A stretch of 64,000 nt of DNA from Neobacillus sp. YX16 (GCF_030123505.1 NZ_CP126115.1:461501-525500), one strand, 5' to 3'; shown: positions 43,338 to 51,881, counted from the first letter of the stretch. The notes: generated by a model not told the origin, from the sequence alone. Numbers and translations are program-made.

Positions 43338-44411
43338 TTCAATGACTCCTGATTCTGTAATCTTTACCTCTGATTTTATCTTGACTACAAGGTTTTTATA
43401 CTGATTCTCTCTCCAATCCTTAAAATCAAAATTTCTCGTCTGTGTTTTTACAAAATGACCAATTCCTATAGGGTCTATTTGTTTATCTTGAAAACGCTGT
43501 ATCAAGCTATAGCATTCTGTTCTGATGTCCCTTTCAAATTTTTGTTGTAATTCTTGAACATTCTTAGGAGTAAGCTCTTGACCGGTAAACTCATCGATGT
43601 TTCCATCAACCTTTATATGAATCGTAACTTCAGCAGGGTTTCTTTTTGTCAATTCGAAATTGTGGGATGAATGAATGCTTCGTACGGCCGCTTCCCCATT
43701 TTCTATTTTGACTTGGTGCATACCTTCACTGTATTTGTCTACGAGTAGCTTGAAAAAAAACATTTCCTCCGGTTCAATCAGATCAACCATTTTTCCATGT
43801 TTAAGGAGGGATATCCCACTAATTTTCATTTTATTTTTTCCAATTTGTTTCAGTTGCGGAATAAAGGGCGTTTTTCCTTCTTGATAAAAATCACTAAGAA
43901 ACAGTTCCAGATTTGATTTTGGCAGATCTTCATTTCTGATATTATGTTCCATCAACTTTGAAATATAGGTGGCATTTCCTCTTATACCATATTGTCCAGC
44001 AAGTAATTCCTTCGTTTCTCCGTCTACCACGGCTAAATAGAGATCAGACCCAATTGATGGGTCCCTTTGAAAGGCGTCAACCAATGGCAGAATTCCTAAT
44101 TTTTCGGTTAAGGTCTTACTAAATAAGACCACCTCAAGGCTTCCGGTTACAATTGGATCAGCTGCTTGTCGTTGAATATCCTGCAGAATGGACTTAGAAA
44201 TCTCAGCTTTTGTCGAGAAGGTATTGTTTTTAGGTGGTTGATCAGGCAGGTAAACGGGAATGACAGCTGTGCCAAGGATGTTTTTTTTGTCAATAAAGTC
44301 GAAGCCTATTCCTTCAATTAAGCTAATATCATCTAATACCTCTTTCTTGACACAGCCAATTAGGTTAAGGGCTAGGAAAACAGAGGTAATCAATTTAAGT
44401 ATGCTTCTCAC
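43335..44411 (-). CDS. gerC: Spore germination lipoprotein, Ger(x)C family
   Basis: 358-residue C subunit of a GerA-type germinant receptor. Lipoprotein signal with lipobox LIGC (Cys at about residue 20), then the Ger(x)C fold opening (DISLIEGIGFDF) and a C-terminal domain (ELQQKFERDIRTECYSLIQRFQDKQIDPIGIGHFVKT, in pieces). GTG start (complement at 44411) with GGTGAG upstream, overlapping gerB by 17 bp. Acts in the spore inner membrane. The generic name is used because the receptor's germinant, and hence paralogue, is unknown. Confidence 0.9.
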   Translation of the reverse strand: MRSILKLITSVFLALNLIGCVKKEVLDDISLIEGIGFDFIDKKNILGTAVIPVYLPDQPPKNNTFSTKAEISKSILQDIQRQAADPIVTGSLEVVLFSKTLTEKLGILPLVDAFQRDPSIGSDLYLAVVDGETKELLAGQYGIRGNATYISKLMEHNIRNEDLPKSNLELFLSDFYQEGKTPFIPQLKQIGKNKMKISGISLLKHGKMVDLIEPEEMFFFKLLVDKYSEGMHQVKIENGEAAVRSIHSSHNFELTKRNPAEVTIHIKVDGNIDEFTGQELTPKNVQELQQKFERDIRTECYSLIQRFQDKQIDPIGIGHFVKTQTRNFDFKDWRENQYKNLVVKIKSEVKITESGVIE

Positions 44412-45495
44412 GATTTCTCACCTTCTTCGCTATTAACGTACCAGCAAACAATAATGGAACGTATATGAAATTGAAGTAAAAACCAACCTTTGCTGTATAA
44501 TCTGTCAGTATATTAATTTGTCCTCTTGTTGATATCAAACTGGTGGCTATTAAACAAAGAATGGCAATGGCCGGAACCGATGTTTTTTGGCGAATGGAAA
44601 ATAGCTGTTTGGCTAATCGACTTGCGCACCATAAACAAATACATATATTAGGTAATATCACTAAACCCCAGTTTGAAACTCCAATATACTCAAAGCGTTC
44701 AACGAAAGGTAATTTAATAATTTTCCACATTGCTAATGTAGGCCATATGTTTTTTTGCAATTGTGCCTCCGGAAAAAAGCCAAAGGCTAGAATAGCCAAA
44801 TAGATACAAAGCATTGTTGTATATAATGCGCCAAAGTGAGCCCACTTTTTACTCCTCTCTGGGTTTTGAATAAACGGGTAAAAAAATAATAAGATTTCAA
44901 ATCCTAATAGGGTAAACGACATATCACGACTAGCATGCAGTAACTCCTTTACCGAATGATCGAAAATTGGAAGGAGATTGGTAAAGTCAGAATACGGAAT
45001 GATCACAACAAACAATACAGTAATGTAGAATGGTAATATGATCGAAAAAAAGGCAATCCCTGCTACCGTCCTAAAACCCCCAAACACAATATAGATAACT
45101 AAAATAAGAAAGGCAAGAGCAAACCAAAATGTTCTTAATTCTGGAAACATCCATGCTTGAACAACCTCTATGTAGCTGCGCAGGATAGTTACGATAAATA
45201 AACAAAAGTAAAGGATAAAAAAGCTACTAAAGATTTTACCGATTTTTTTTCCAAGTACAAAGGTATGAATCGAAGTCATATCGCCATCTGCTATTTTTAG
45301 CATTTTAAACATCATCCACAAAAGTATATGGACAAACAAACCCGATAGAATGATGGACATCCAAGCATCATATCCTGCGGTTTTAGCGATAAATCTTTGA
45401 AATCCCAGAATACCTACCCCTGACTGCATGGTATGAATAAGAAAAAATACGAGAAAAGGAGATATCTTTTTACTATCTGGAACGTTAGAGTTCAT
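44395..45495 (-). CDS. gerB: Spore germination permease-like protein, GerB family
   Basis: 366-residue B subunit with about 10 helices, of the APC-like endospore germination permease family (SPFLVFFLIHTMQSGVGILGFQRFIAKTAGYDAWMSIILSG, in pieces). The ATG at complement 45495 has AGAGGG well spaced; an in-frame ATG at 45513 overlaps gerA and has no clear site. Probably the ligand-binding or translocating subunit of the receptor. Confidence 0.9.
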   Translation of the reverse strand: MNSNVPDSKKISPFLVFFLIHTMQSGVGILGFQRFIAKTAGYDAWMSIILSGLFVHILLWMMFKMLKIADGDMTSIHTFVLGKKIGKIFSSFFILYFCLFIVTILRSYIEVVQAWMFPELRTFWFALAFLILVIYIVFGGFRTVAGIAFFSIILPFYITVLFVVIIPYSDFTNLLPIFDHSVKELLHASRDMSFTLLGFEILLFFYPFIQNPERSKKWAHFGALYTTMLCIYLAILAFGFFPEAQLQKNIWPTLAMWKIIKLPFVERFEYIGVSNWGLVILPNICICLWCASRLAKQLFSIRQKTSVPAIAILCLIATSLISTRGQINILTDYTAKVGFYFNFIYVPLLFAGTLIAKKVRNREKHT

Positions 45496-45505
45496 ATTGG
45501 TCCCT

Positions 45506-46990
45506 CTATTCATCTTCTATATCTTTCTTGTACTTTGCAGCCTTTTTATGAAAACGATTGGGTTGCTTTGTGTTCAGCAGGAATGGTCGTTTTCTTTGTT
45601 TATCAAAAGATAACCGTATAAAGGCATCTTTAAGGTCCTGCATCCTAGGAGGGTACAAAGGTTCTAAATAAGGCCTTCCTAGTGAAGTAAGACGAATAAG
45701 GTGGGTCAATAAAAAACAAAAGCAGACTACTATTCCCAAGAGTCCCCATAACTCTGCAAAAAGTAAAAAGGGAAAGCGCAGTAATCGAATCGTGTTGCCT
45801 ATCCTGTAGACTGGGGTTGTAAAGGAAGCGAGTGCTGCTAAGGCAATAAAAATTAATAGAATGTTACTCGTAAGACCAGCTTGGACACTAGCCGTTCCAA
45901 TAACAATCCCGCCAACGATACCAATTGTCTGACCGACCTTTGTTGGCAATCTTGCTCCTGCTTCTCGTAAAAGCTCAATCGTTAATTCCAGAAATAATGC
46001 CTCCAAAATTGGGGGGAAGGGAATGGCTCTACGAGAGGCTACTAAGGTATTCATTAAGTCTTGCGGTATTAATTCATAATGATAACTAAGAGTTGCCACA
46101 TATACTGGAGTAACCAAAATAGAAAACACAACGGCAAATAAACGAATTAAGCGAAAAAAGGAAGATAGTATCCAATTTAAGTAATAATCCTCAAATGAGC
46201 TAAAAAATTCAACCAGTGTTGTGGGTCCTATTAATGCATGTGGTGAACCATCAACGAAAATGGCTACTTTGCCTTCTGCAAGTATGGCAGAAATTCGGTC
46301 TGGTCTTTCCGTGTCAAGAAGCTGCGGGAACGGTGAATTTTGATTATCTGAAATAATTTGAACAATATACGAGCTATCTGTAATCTCATCAAATTCAATG
46401 CCTTCAATTCGCTGTCGGACTGTATTTACATTCTCAGGATTTGTAATCCCCTCTATGTAAAGAATAGCTACTTTTGTTTTTGAAAGCGTTCCGACTGTTA
46501 ATTTTTCAATGATTAATTCTTTAATAGGAACTCTTTTTCTTATTAGATTAAGATTTTGGTCAAGTGATTCTACAAAGGACTCCTTGGGACCGATTACGCT
46601 GAATTCAACTTCTGGGAGGCTCACGTTTCGCCCAATTTCTTTCCGGGCTCCTAAAAAACAGAACCTGTTTTCTTTACCACTTACAGTTAATAGGACTGAT
46701 CCGGTAAAGAGCTTATCTTCAATTTGTGAGATGTCCTCCGAAATTTGAATGTCAGCTAGTGGGATAATTTCTTTTGCGTCATCTATTTGCTTGAAATTCT
46801 CTTCCAATAAATAAGGAAGTATACTTTCTTGAACGGTTTTTTCATCAATTAAAGTGGCTAAAAACTTTAGAGTAAAAGAAACTTTTGATTTTTGGTTAAA
46901 ATAATCAATGCATTTATAATCAGCGGATTTGGCTAAAATCTTGTCCAAACTTTCTTTTTCGGCATTTTTGTTTTTAAAAAGATTAAACAT
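45506..46990 (-). CDS. gerA: Spore germination protein, GerA family
   Basis: 494-residue A subunit: a soluble N-terminal domain (about 1-230) and a C-terminal region of about five helices, with the family blocks EGKVAIFVDGSPHALIGPTTLVEFF and RRAIPFPPILEALFLELTIELLREAGARLPTKVGQTIGIVGGIVIGTA (in pieces). The ATG at complement 46990 follows AAAGGAGAAG; an in-frame ATG at 47035 would add an unlike 15-residue leader. First gene of the operon, normally forespore-expressed. Confidence 0.92.
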   Translation of the reverse strand: MFNLFKNKNAEKESLDKILAKSADYKCIDYFNQKSKVSFTLKFLATLIDEKTVQESILPYLLEENFKQIDDAKEIIPLADIQISEDISQIEDKLFTGSVLLTVSGKENRFCFLGARKEIGRNVSLPEVEFSVIGPKESFVESLDQNLNLIRKRVPIKELIIEKLTVGTLSKTKVAILYIEGITNPENVNTVRQRIEGIEFDEITDSSYIVQIISDNQNSPFPQLLDTERPDRISAILAEGKVAIFVDGSPHALIGPTTLVEFFSSFEDYYLNWILSSFFRLIRLFAVVFSILVTPVYVATLSYHYELIPQDLMNTLVASRRAIPFPPILEALFLELTIELLREAGARLPTKVGQTIGIVGGIVIGTASVQAGLTSNILLIFIALAALASFTTPVYRIGNTIRLLRFPFLLFAELWGLLGIVVCFCFLLTHLIRLTSLGRPYLEPLYPPRMQDLKDAFIRLSFDKQRKRPFLLNTKQPNRFHKKAAKYKKDIEDE

Positions 46991-47239
46991 ACTTCTTCTC
47001 CTTTTTTGGAAGAGACTAATATGTAGTGTTTCCAAAATTGGAAAGTTTATGTTTCAGAAGGAGCTTTGTATATTTAATAAAAAACCCATATTATTTGAAA
47101 ATTTAGTTAAAATAGTATATTATTTAGGTGGATATAGGGATATATGCTCTAATCAACCAATTACAATTCATTTTCAATTTTGAGATTCATTCATTATTAG
47201 TCGGTAATGATTTTCTAGATATGTAGATGCTAGAATTTA

Positions 47240-47287
47240 AGCCAAAATAAGACGTAGGGACACTACGCTTATTTTGGCTTTTTTTAT
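47240..47287 (+). terminator. Strong terminator without an upstream gene on its strand
   Basis: AGCCAAAATAAG (47240-47251) pairs with CTTATTTTGGCT, with an inner GTAG/CTAC stem, followed by seven T. On the plus strand the next gene upstream ends at 43266, so this either attenuates the kinase gene at 47318 or ends an unannotated small transcript from 47040-47240. The best ORF there (ATG 47050, 44 codons) has no binding site. Confidence 0.85.
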
Positions 47288-47317
47288 TTATCCAAAAATG
47301 GGAGGGAAGGTATTAAC

Positions 47318-48391
47318 ATGGATAAGGATGAACTGAAACGATTAAACTTCTTACTTGAAATATATGTCGATGTGAATGTAGATAAAGATTTCTCAGTACT
47401 ATCAAAAGACACCGATTCATTCTTTATATTAAACATGTCTGGGCAATTAATTTATGTCAATGAAGTCTGCGAAGAGCTTTTGCAATGCTCTAGAAACGAA
47501 CTAAAGAAAATGAAACTGAGTGATATCTTCATTTCTTCTGCTTTAAGTGAAACTCAAACTTTTTTTATTGAAAAACAACGGGAACAACTTGTGAATTTCG
47601 ATTCTAAAATTAATTTTAGATCTGGAAATCCGATTGATGTTAATGTAACTACTTTTCCCGTCCTTTTTAATAATGAAGTGGTAGGGAGTTATGTAGTGTT
47701 GAAAGATATAACATTGATTAAGAGGGAAAGACAATTACTGTCGGAAAAACGAGCAGCCGCAGGTCAATTAGCTGCTGGGATTGCACATGAAATTCGTAAT
47801 CCCATTACCGCGATAAAGGGCTTCCTGCAGTTAATAATGGGTGAGCATAAGGGAGAAAAGACCTACTTTAGAATTGTGGAATCAGAGATCAACCGAGTGG
47901 AAATGATTCTAAAAGAACTAATGGTTCTTGCAAGGCCTACAAAAATAGATTATAAAAAATTGGATATACGTTCCCTATTAGACAAAGTCTTAACGTTGAT
48001 GGAGTCGCAGACGCTGTTAAAAAATATTGAAGTGATAAAAAATTTTCATGCTTTAGAGGTAACGATAGTAGGGGACGAGAATCAAATGAAACAAGTGTTT
48101 ATTAACTATATTAAAAATGCAATTGAAGCAATGAAGGATGGAGGAAAGCTGATCGTTGAAGGGATTCACTTAAATGAAAGCGTTCATATTCGAATTATTG
48201 ACCATGGCAGTGGGATTCCGCCAGAGATATTAAAACGTATAAACGAACCATTTTTTACAACGAAGGAACATGGCATGGGGCTTGGGATGCAGGTGAGCAA
48301 TGAAATCATTGAGGAGCATAGTGGAAAAATTAATGTAATCAGTAATACGGAAGGGACGTGTATAGAAGTGATATTACCCACTGCAATCTAA
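47318..48391 (+). CDS. PAS-domain histidine kinase, sporulation-kinase type
   Basis: 357-residue soluble kinase: PAS domain about residues 30-133 (SFFILNMSGQLIYVNEVCEELL ... GSYVVLKDITLIKRE), dimerisation/phospho-acceptor H157 in AAGIAHEIRNPITAIKGFLQL, and ATPase motifs NYIKNAIEAM, DHGSGIPPE, EPFFTTKEHGMGLGMQV. No membrane segment and no response regulator next to it. This layout, with the HEIRNPLT-type H box, is typical of KinA/KinE-like kinases of the Spo0F phosphorelay; that role is inferred. GGAGGGAAGG precedes the ATG. Confidence 0.9.
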   Translation: MDKDELKRLNFLLEIYVDVNVDKDFSVLSKDTDSFFILNMSGQLIYVNEVCEELLQCSRNELKKMKLSDIFISSALSETQTFFIEKQREQLVNFDSKINFRSGNPIDVNVTTFPVLFNNEVVGSYVVLKDITLIKRERQLLSEKRAAAGQLAAGIAHEIRNPITAIKGFLQLIMGEHKGEKTYFRIVESEINRVEMILKELMVLARPTKIDYKKLDIRSLLDKVLTLMESQTLLKNIEVIKNFHALEVTIVGDENQMKQVFINYIKNAIEAMKDGGKLIVEGIHLNESVHIRIIDHGSGIPPEILKRINEPFFTTKEHGMGLGMQVSNEIIEEHSGKINVISNTEGTCIEVILPTAI

Positions 48392-48541
48392 ACAATTGCA
48401 GTATAGTAAAAATAATGGTAATATAAGATAGTCTAATGTCTTGCAGTCATTAGTTTTATATTCTTTATATTTTACATAAAAATAATACTCGCAAACTGTG
48501 TGGTAAATGGAAGAAACTATTCATATAGTCGTCTGAACCGT

Positions 48542-48576
48542 GGCCTAACTTCTTTTTGAAGTTAGGCCATTTTTAA
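48542..48576 (+). terminator. Terminator of the PAS kinase gene
   Basis: GGCCTAACTTC (48542-48552) pairs perfectly with GAAGTTAGGCC (48558-48568), TTTTT loop, T run after. Confidence 0.92.
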
Positions 48577-48599
48577 TTTAATAAGGAGGAGGAATACAT

Positions 48600-49298
48600 A
48601 TTAAATCTAATCAAGAGAATTTGGTCTATCTTAGCAGTACATTTAGTAAATTGCTCAAACGCAGGTTCGGAAAAGGTCCAGAAACCTGTACTGTCATCTT
48701 AAAAGGTGATAGATATTACGTGTATATGCGAAATTTTATTACCCCGGCTGAGGAAGTATTAATTAAACAGGATAAGTTTGAATTGGCGATAAAATTTCGT
48801 TCTTCCATAATCAATGCAGTAATGGAGGAATATTTACCGGAAGTATCAAAGGTTTTGGGGATTTCTTTTGATGACTTCTTTCATGACTGGAATTATGATA
48901 AAAACACAGGAATTCTTCTGTTAGATAATTCTCAATCGGACCATAAGGAGAATATTTATTACAGTTTTGAAAGTAATCTTTTTGCCTTAATAGAAAATGT
49001 TGGGTCAAGTTACTATAAAAAACCGGAAAGCTTAAAAGTTGTAAAGTTCACACAAAATATTTGTGCAATTGAATCTAAAGAAGTATTGTTGCCACTAGAG
49101 AGATTAGTTTATGAAAAAGGGAATGTGGAATTATTGCTCCATCAGGCTTGTGAAATCAAAAAAGTCTATTGGAGAAACAAAGGACAATTTGAAGGTCTCT
49201 TTAATCGTTTAATTGAGGATATGTTTATCATGTGGGACTATAAAAATAATAGAAATTATCTTGTTTTTATCTTTAACAAATTATATACAATGAAATAA
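48600..49298 (+). CDS. MpsC-like (DUF2294) protein, probable ATT start
   Basis: About 232 residues. The N-terminal half (LSSTFSKLLKRRFGKGPETCTVIL ... FFHDWNYDKNTGILLL) matches the DUF2294/MpsC family, named for a Na+-translocating membrane-potential system in Staphylococcus. The second half repeats the fold degenerately and ends FNRLIEDMFIMWDYKNNRNYLVFIF. AAGGAGGAGG (48583-48592) is followed 7 bp later by ATT 48600, in frame; the next ordinary start, TTG 48621, is 28 bp from that site. From ATT the N-terminus aligns with the paralogue at 49441. No mpsA or mpsB gene is nearby, so the role is open. Confidence 0.8.
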   Translation: MKSNQENLVYLSSTFSKLLKRRFGKGPETCTVILKGDRYYVYMRNFITPAEEVLIKQDKFELAIKFRSSIINAVMEEYLPEVSKVLGISFDDFFHDWNYDKNTGILLLDNSQSDHKENIYYSFESNLFALIENVGSSYYKKPESLKVVKFTQNICAIESKEVLLPLERLVYEKGNVELLLHQACEIKKVYWRNKGQFEGLFNRLIEDMFIMWDYKNNRNYLVFIFNKLYTMK

Positions 49299-49440
49299 TT
49301 AAAAAAACATGTTGTAATGAAGGACTTCCTAAAATACAATGTGTTTTTTTATGTCTTTATATTAACAAAGCATACTTTCGTACATACTAATTGGATATAA
49401 CGGCAACCTTCCGATTAAGGAAACGAAGGAGTTAAGCTTT

Positions 49441-50121
49441 ATGACTGACACAAAAAAGGAAGAATATATTAGCAGTTACATAAGCAAGTTGTTAAGAAAA
49501 AAATTCGGCAGGGGCCCTCGCAACTGTCAAACTACAATATCCCAAAATTACCTTGTCACTTATATAGGTGGATTTTTATCACCGATGGAGGATATTCTGT
49601 TACAGCATGGACAGAGCAAGTACGTCGATCATGCAAGAAACGTGATTATTACCCACCTGCTGGATGAAATAAAAGGAGTAATAAAAATTACTTTTGATGT
49701 TGAAGTGGAAGAAAACTACCATGATTGGAATTTTCCAAATAACTCTGGCATTCTTATTTTTGTTTTAGATACGGAAGCAGGTCAGAGAATCAAACCAGAT
49801 ATTGATACCCAAAAATTAGAATTGGAAGTAGGCAGAATCAGCTTATTGGTAGAAAAGGTACCTGATAAAATTATTACCTGCCCGATTTCACCATCCATCT
49901 TCCTTATTGAAAGAAGAGGTATTCTTATTCAAATAGAAAAAGCATTAATTGATAAAGGTTTTGAAAACGAACTTAGATTCACTAAAGATGAATTGGAGAA
50001 AAGTTATTTTCACCGATATGGCAGGTTTGAAGACATTTTTCATAAATCTGTCAGGGACATTTTTATAGACTGGAACTTTAAGGAAGATAAATCGTTAATG
50101 GCTTTTACCTTAAATTCCTAG
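49441..50121 (+). CDS. MpsC-like (DUF2294) protein, second tandem paralogue
   Basis: 226 residues, clearly homologous to the preceding gene: ISSYISKLLRKKFGRGPRNCQTTI at the N-terminus, NYHDWNFPNNSGILIFVLD mid-protein and FHKSVRDIFIDWNFKEDKSLMAFTL at the end. Each protein therefore carries two related halves of about 110 residues. AAGGAG precedes the ATG. The 142-bp gap between the pair contains an AT-rich stretch and no terminator, so co-transcription is possible. Confidence 0.85.
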   Translation: MTDTKKEEYISSYISKLLRKKFGRGPRNCQTTISQNYLVTYIGGFLSPMEDILLQHGQSKYVDHARNVIITHLLDEIKGVIKITFDVEVEENYHDWNFPNNSGILIFVLDTEAGQRIKPDIDTQKLELEVGRISLLVEKVPDKIITCPISPSIFLIERRGILIQIEKALIDKGFENELRFTKDELEKSYFHRYGRFEDIFHKSVRDIFIDWNFKEDKSLMAFTLNS

Positions 50122-50127
50122 GAACGA

Positions 50128-50150
50128 GAGTCTTTCATTAAGAAAGACTC
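50128..50150. terminator. Short perfect hairpin between convergent genes
   Basis: GAGTCTTTC (50128-50136) pairs with GAAAGACTC (50142-50150). No proper T run on either strand, so termination is only possible. Confidence 0.35.
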
Positions 50151-50172
50151 CCTTAGATTTAGAATGGTATGG

Positions 50173-50472
50173 TTACCGATTATTAAAGTAGACAGACAAC
50201 GCATTTGAAATGTCATCGTCTTCGCGATTGACGTGAATCGTATAATGATCACCATCAACGGAAGTGATAAAGTCACTGAATCCTTGATTTCGCAAAAAGT
50301 CGTCAATATCGGATAGATCTTCACCTTGGGTTTTAAGTGTTTTGCGCCCAACAAAATCCCCATTCACATAAACCTCGTATTGATCTTCATTTAATTTCAC
50401 ATCACTGTTTGAATCAATATCTACATTAATTAACGGTAACATATTATTACCATTACTATTTCTATCAATCAT
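50173..50472 (-). CDS. Small hypothetical protein
   Basis: 99 residues, acidic, Asn/Asp-rich, with no signal peptide or membrane segment. The middle (DQYEVYVNGDFVGRKTLKTQGEDLSDIDDFLRNQGFSDF, in pieces) looks like a compact alpha/beta domain. GGAGG is 7 bp before the ATG at complement 50472; a TTG immediately before it would add one residue. I do not recognise a family. The reading frame is supported by the binding site and by an isolated position between gene ends. Confidence 0.75.
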   Translation of the reverse strand: MIDRNSNGNNMLPLINVDIDSNSDVKLNEDQYEVYVNGDFVGRKTLKTQGEDLSDIDDFLRNQGFSDFITSVDGDHYTIHVNREDDDISNALSVYFNNR

Positions 50473-50550
50473 CAAAGAACCTCCTTCTGCGTAATATAGT
50501 TACTATTTCCTTGAGATGGTTTGGGTATGAGTATTTCTGTTTAATAAATA

Positions 50551-50795
50551 GGCTCTGTTAAACTTGGCTGTTGATTTGTGCTCCAGGCGCTTCGCTTTCC
50601 GCAGGCGGTTCGGGAAGCCTCCTCGGCGCTAAGAGATAAGCGGGGTCTCCCCTGTCCCGTCCTCCTGCAGGACATTGATTTACTTCCTCGAATCTGCCCA
50701 CGCACGAAGAAAATGCGATAGCATTTTCGAGGAGTCTCGCGCCTTCCGCACAAATCAACAGCGTGCCAAAATCAATAATTAGCTATAACATAGCC
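50551..50795 (-). repeat. GC-rich intergenic repeat element, copy 2 (inverted, rearranged)
   Basis: Inverted relative to 38198-38437. It shares the core (GGCGCTTCGCTTTCCGCAGG, CCTCCTGCAGG, GCACAAATCAACAG). Ends are degenerate (GGCTCTGTTAAA at 50551, GCTATAACATAGCC at 50782-50795). About 61 bp are inserted between CCTGCAGG and GAGTCTCGCGCC relative to copy 1, including a small hairpin AAAATGCGATAGCATTTT, while another block of copy 1 is missing. No credible gene lies in the 380-bp gap. Confidence 0.8.
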
Positions 50796-50802
50796 AATAA
50801 AT

Positions 50803-50831
50803 GAAAGCTGTCCGATAAACCTGGACAGCCC
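50803..50831 (-). terminator. Probable terminator of the gpx-ohrR operon
   Basis: GCTGTCC (50807-50813) pairs with GGACAGC (50823-50829); the minus-strand tail is TTTCATT, a weak T run. Confidence 0.5.
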
Positions 50832-50852
50832 TTTTGGTGAAAAAGTTAGTTA

Positions 50853-51287
50853 TTATCTTCGTTCTTTGATTTTATTCTGTAAAGTATGCAACTGCTTCAT
50901 TAACTGCTCATATTCTTCAAGCTCTATCTGACAGGATTGAATAACCTCTGCGACCTTACTGGTAATGGATAACTTATCTGCTCGAGCTTTCTCTTCTAAG
51001 TAGATAAATACTTTCCTTTCATCTGCTTTAGACCGTTCTTTCCTAAGCCAGTTATTTGCTTCCATTCGTGAAACCATGGGAGTTAATGTGCCGGTGCCTA
51101 AATTCAATTTCTCTCCTAGTTCCTTTACCGTCACTCCGTCCTTTTCCCATAAAGCCAATAAGACTAAATATTGAGGATAAGTTAAACCAAAGGGCTGAAG
51201 AGCACTAGAATATAACTTATTAAATTCTCCAGCCGTTTCATAGACCGCAAAGCATAGTTGTTTTTTTAATGTCATAAAGTCTTCCAT
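50853..51287 (-). CDS. OhrR-like MarR-family peroxide sensor
   Basis: 144-residue winged-helix regulator. The N-terminal LCFAVYETAGEFNKLY carries a Cys at residue 12, equivalent to the reactive Cys15 of OhrR, and LTYPQYLVLLALWEKDGVTVKELGEKLNLGTGTLTPMVSRME is the OhrR-type HTH. It is 13 bp downstream of the glutathione peroxidase gene, on the same strand. Oxidation of the Cys by organic hydroperoxides is expected to release DNA. It probably binds the double operator at 51831-51859. Confidence 0.87.
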   Translation of the reverse strand: MEDFMTLKKQLCFAVYETAGEFNKLYSSALQPFGLTYPQYLVLLALWEKDGVTVKELGEKLNLGTGTLTPMVSRMEANNWLRKERSKADERKVFIYLEEKARADKLSITSKVAEVIQSCQIELEEYEQLMKQLHTLQNKIKERR

Positions 51288-51300
51288 ACAGACCGCCTAA

Positions 51301-51780
51301 CTAAGAAAGTAATTTTTCTAAATCGCTTTCCATTTTAAATGGTTCAGTTGTTGGTGCATAGCGTTCTACAACCTGGCCATTCTGGTCGACAAGAAATTTA
51401 GTGAAGTTCCATTTGATGTTTTTGGAAAGCATTCCTTTTTTCTGTTCTTTTAAGAAAGAGAATAACGGATCCGTGTTTTCACCATTTACATCAATTTTTG
51501 CGAAAATTGGAAAGGTAACACCGTAATTTAATTGGCAAAACTGAGTGGTTTCATCGATATTATCAAATTCTTGATTATTGAATTGATCACATGGGAATCC
51601 TAAAATCTCTAAACCTTGACCCTTGTATTTCTCATATAATTCTTGAAGACCTTTAAATTGGGGAGTTAATCCACATTTGCTGGCAGTATTAACAATTAGT
51701 AGGGGTTTACCTTCGTATTCCTTTAGTGATTTTTCCTGACCATTCGTCATTTTTACAGTAAAGTCATATACCGTTGTCAT
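51301..51780 (-). CDS. Glutathione/thiol peroxidase (BsaA-like)
   Basis: 159-residue thioredoxin-fold peroxidase. The peroxidatic residue is C36 in NTASKCGLTPQF; FPCDQFNNQE (C64) and WNFTKFLVD (W124-N125) complete the family motifs. A Cys, not selenocysteine, as normal for Firmicutes; C82 may be the resolving residue, which would make it thioredoxin-dependent. AGGAGG-like site before the ATG. Co-directional with the OhrR-like gene, so likely a peroxide-inducible pair. Confidence 0.92.
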   Translation of the reverse strand: MTTVYDFTVKMTNGQEKSLKEYEGKPLLIVNTASKCGLTPQFKGLQELYEKYKGQGLEILGFPCDQFNNQEFDNIDETTQFCQLNYGVTFPIFAKIDVNGENTDPLFSFLKEQKKGMLSKNIKWNFTKFLVDQNGQVVERYAPTTEPFKMESDLEKLLS

Positions 51781-51830
51781 TGTAATTTCCTCCTAATTTA
51801 GGGTGGTAAAAATAGTTGTTTTTATTTATT

Positions 51831-51859
51831 AATCGTGTACGATTCAATCTTACACGATT
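51831..51859. promoter_or_regulatory. Putative OhrR operator (double site)
   Basis: AATCGTGTACGATT (51831-51844) and AATCTTACACGATT (51846-51859) are two imperfect palindromes side by side; in addition AATCGTGTA is the exact inverse of TACACGATT at the far end. They sit 51 bp upstream of gpx, where a MarR-type repressor would block the promoter. Confidence 0.65.
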
Positions 51860-51881
51860 TAATTGAAATTGGCAATAGACC

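Noticed and set aside
47050-47184. 44-codon plus-strand ORF between gerA and the PAS kinase
   Set aside because: No ribosome binding site and no protein-like character; the terminator after it is better explained by a non-coding transcript.
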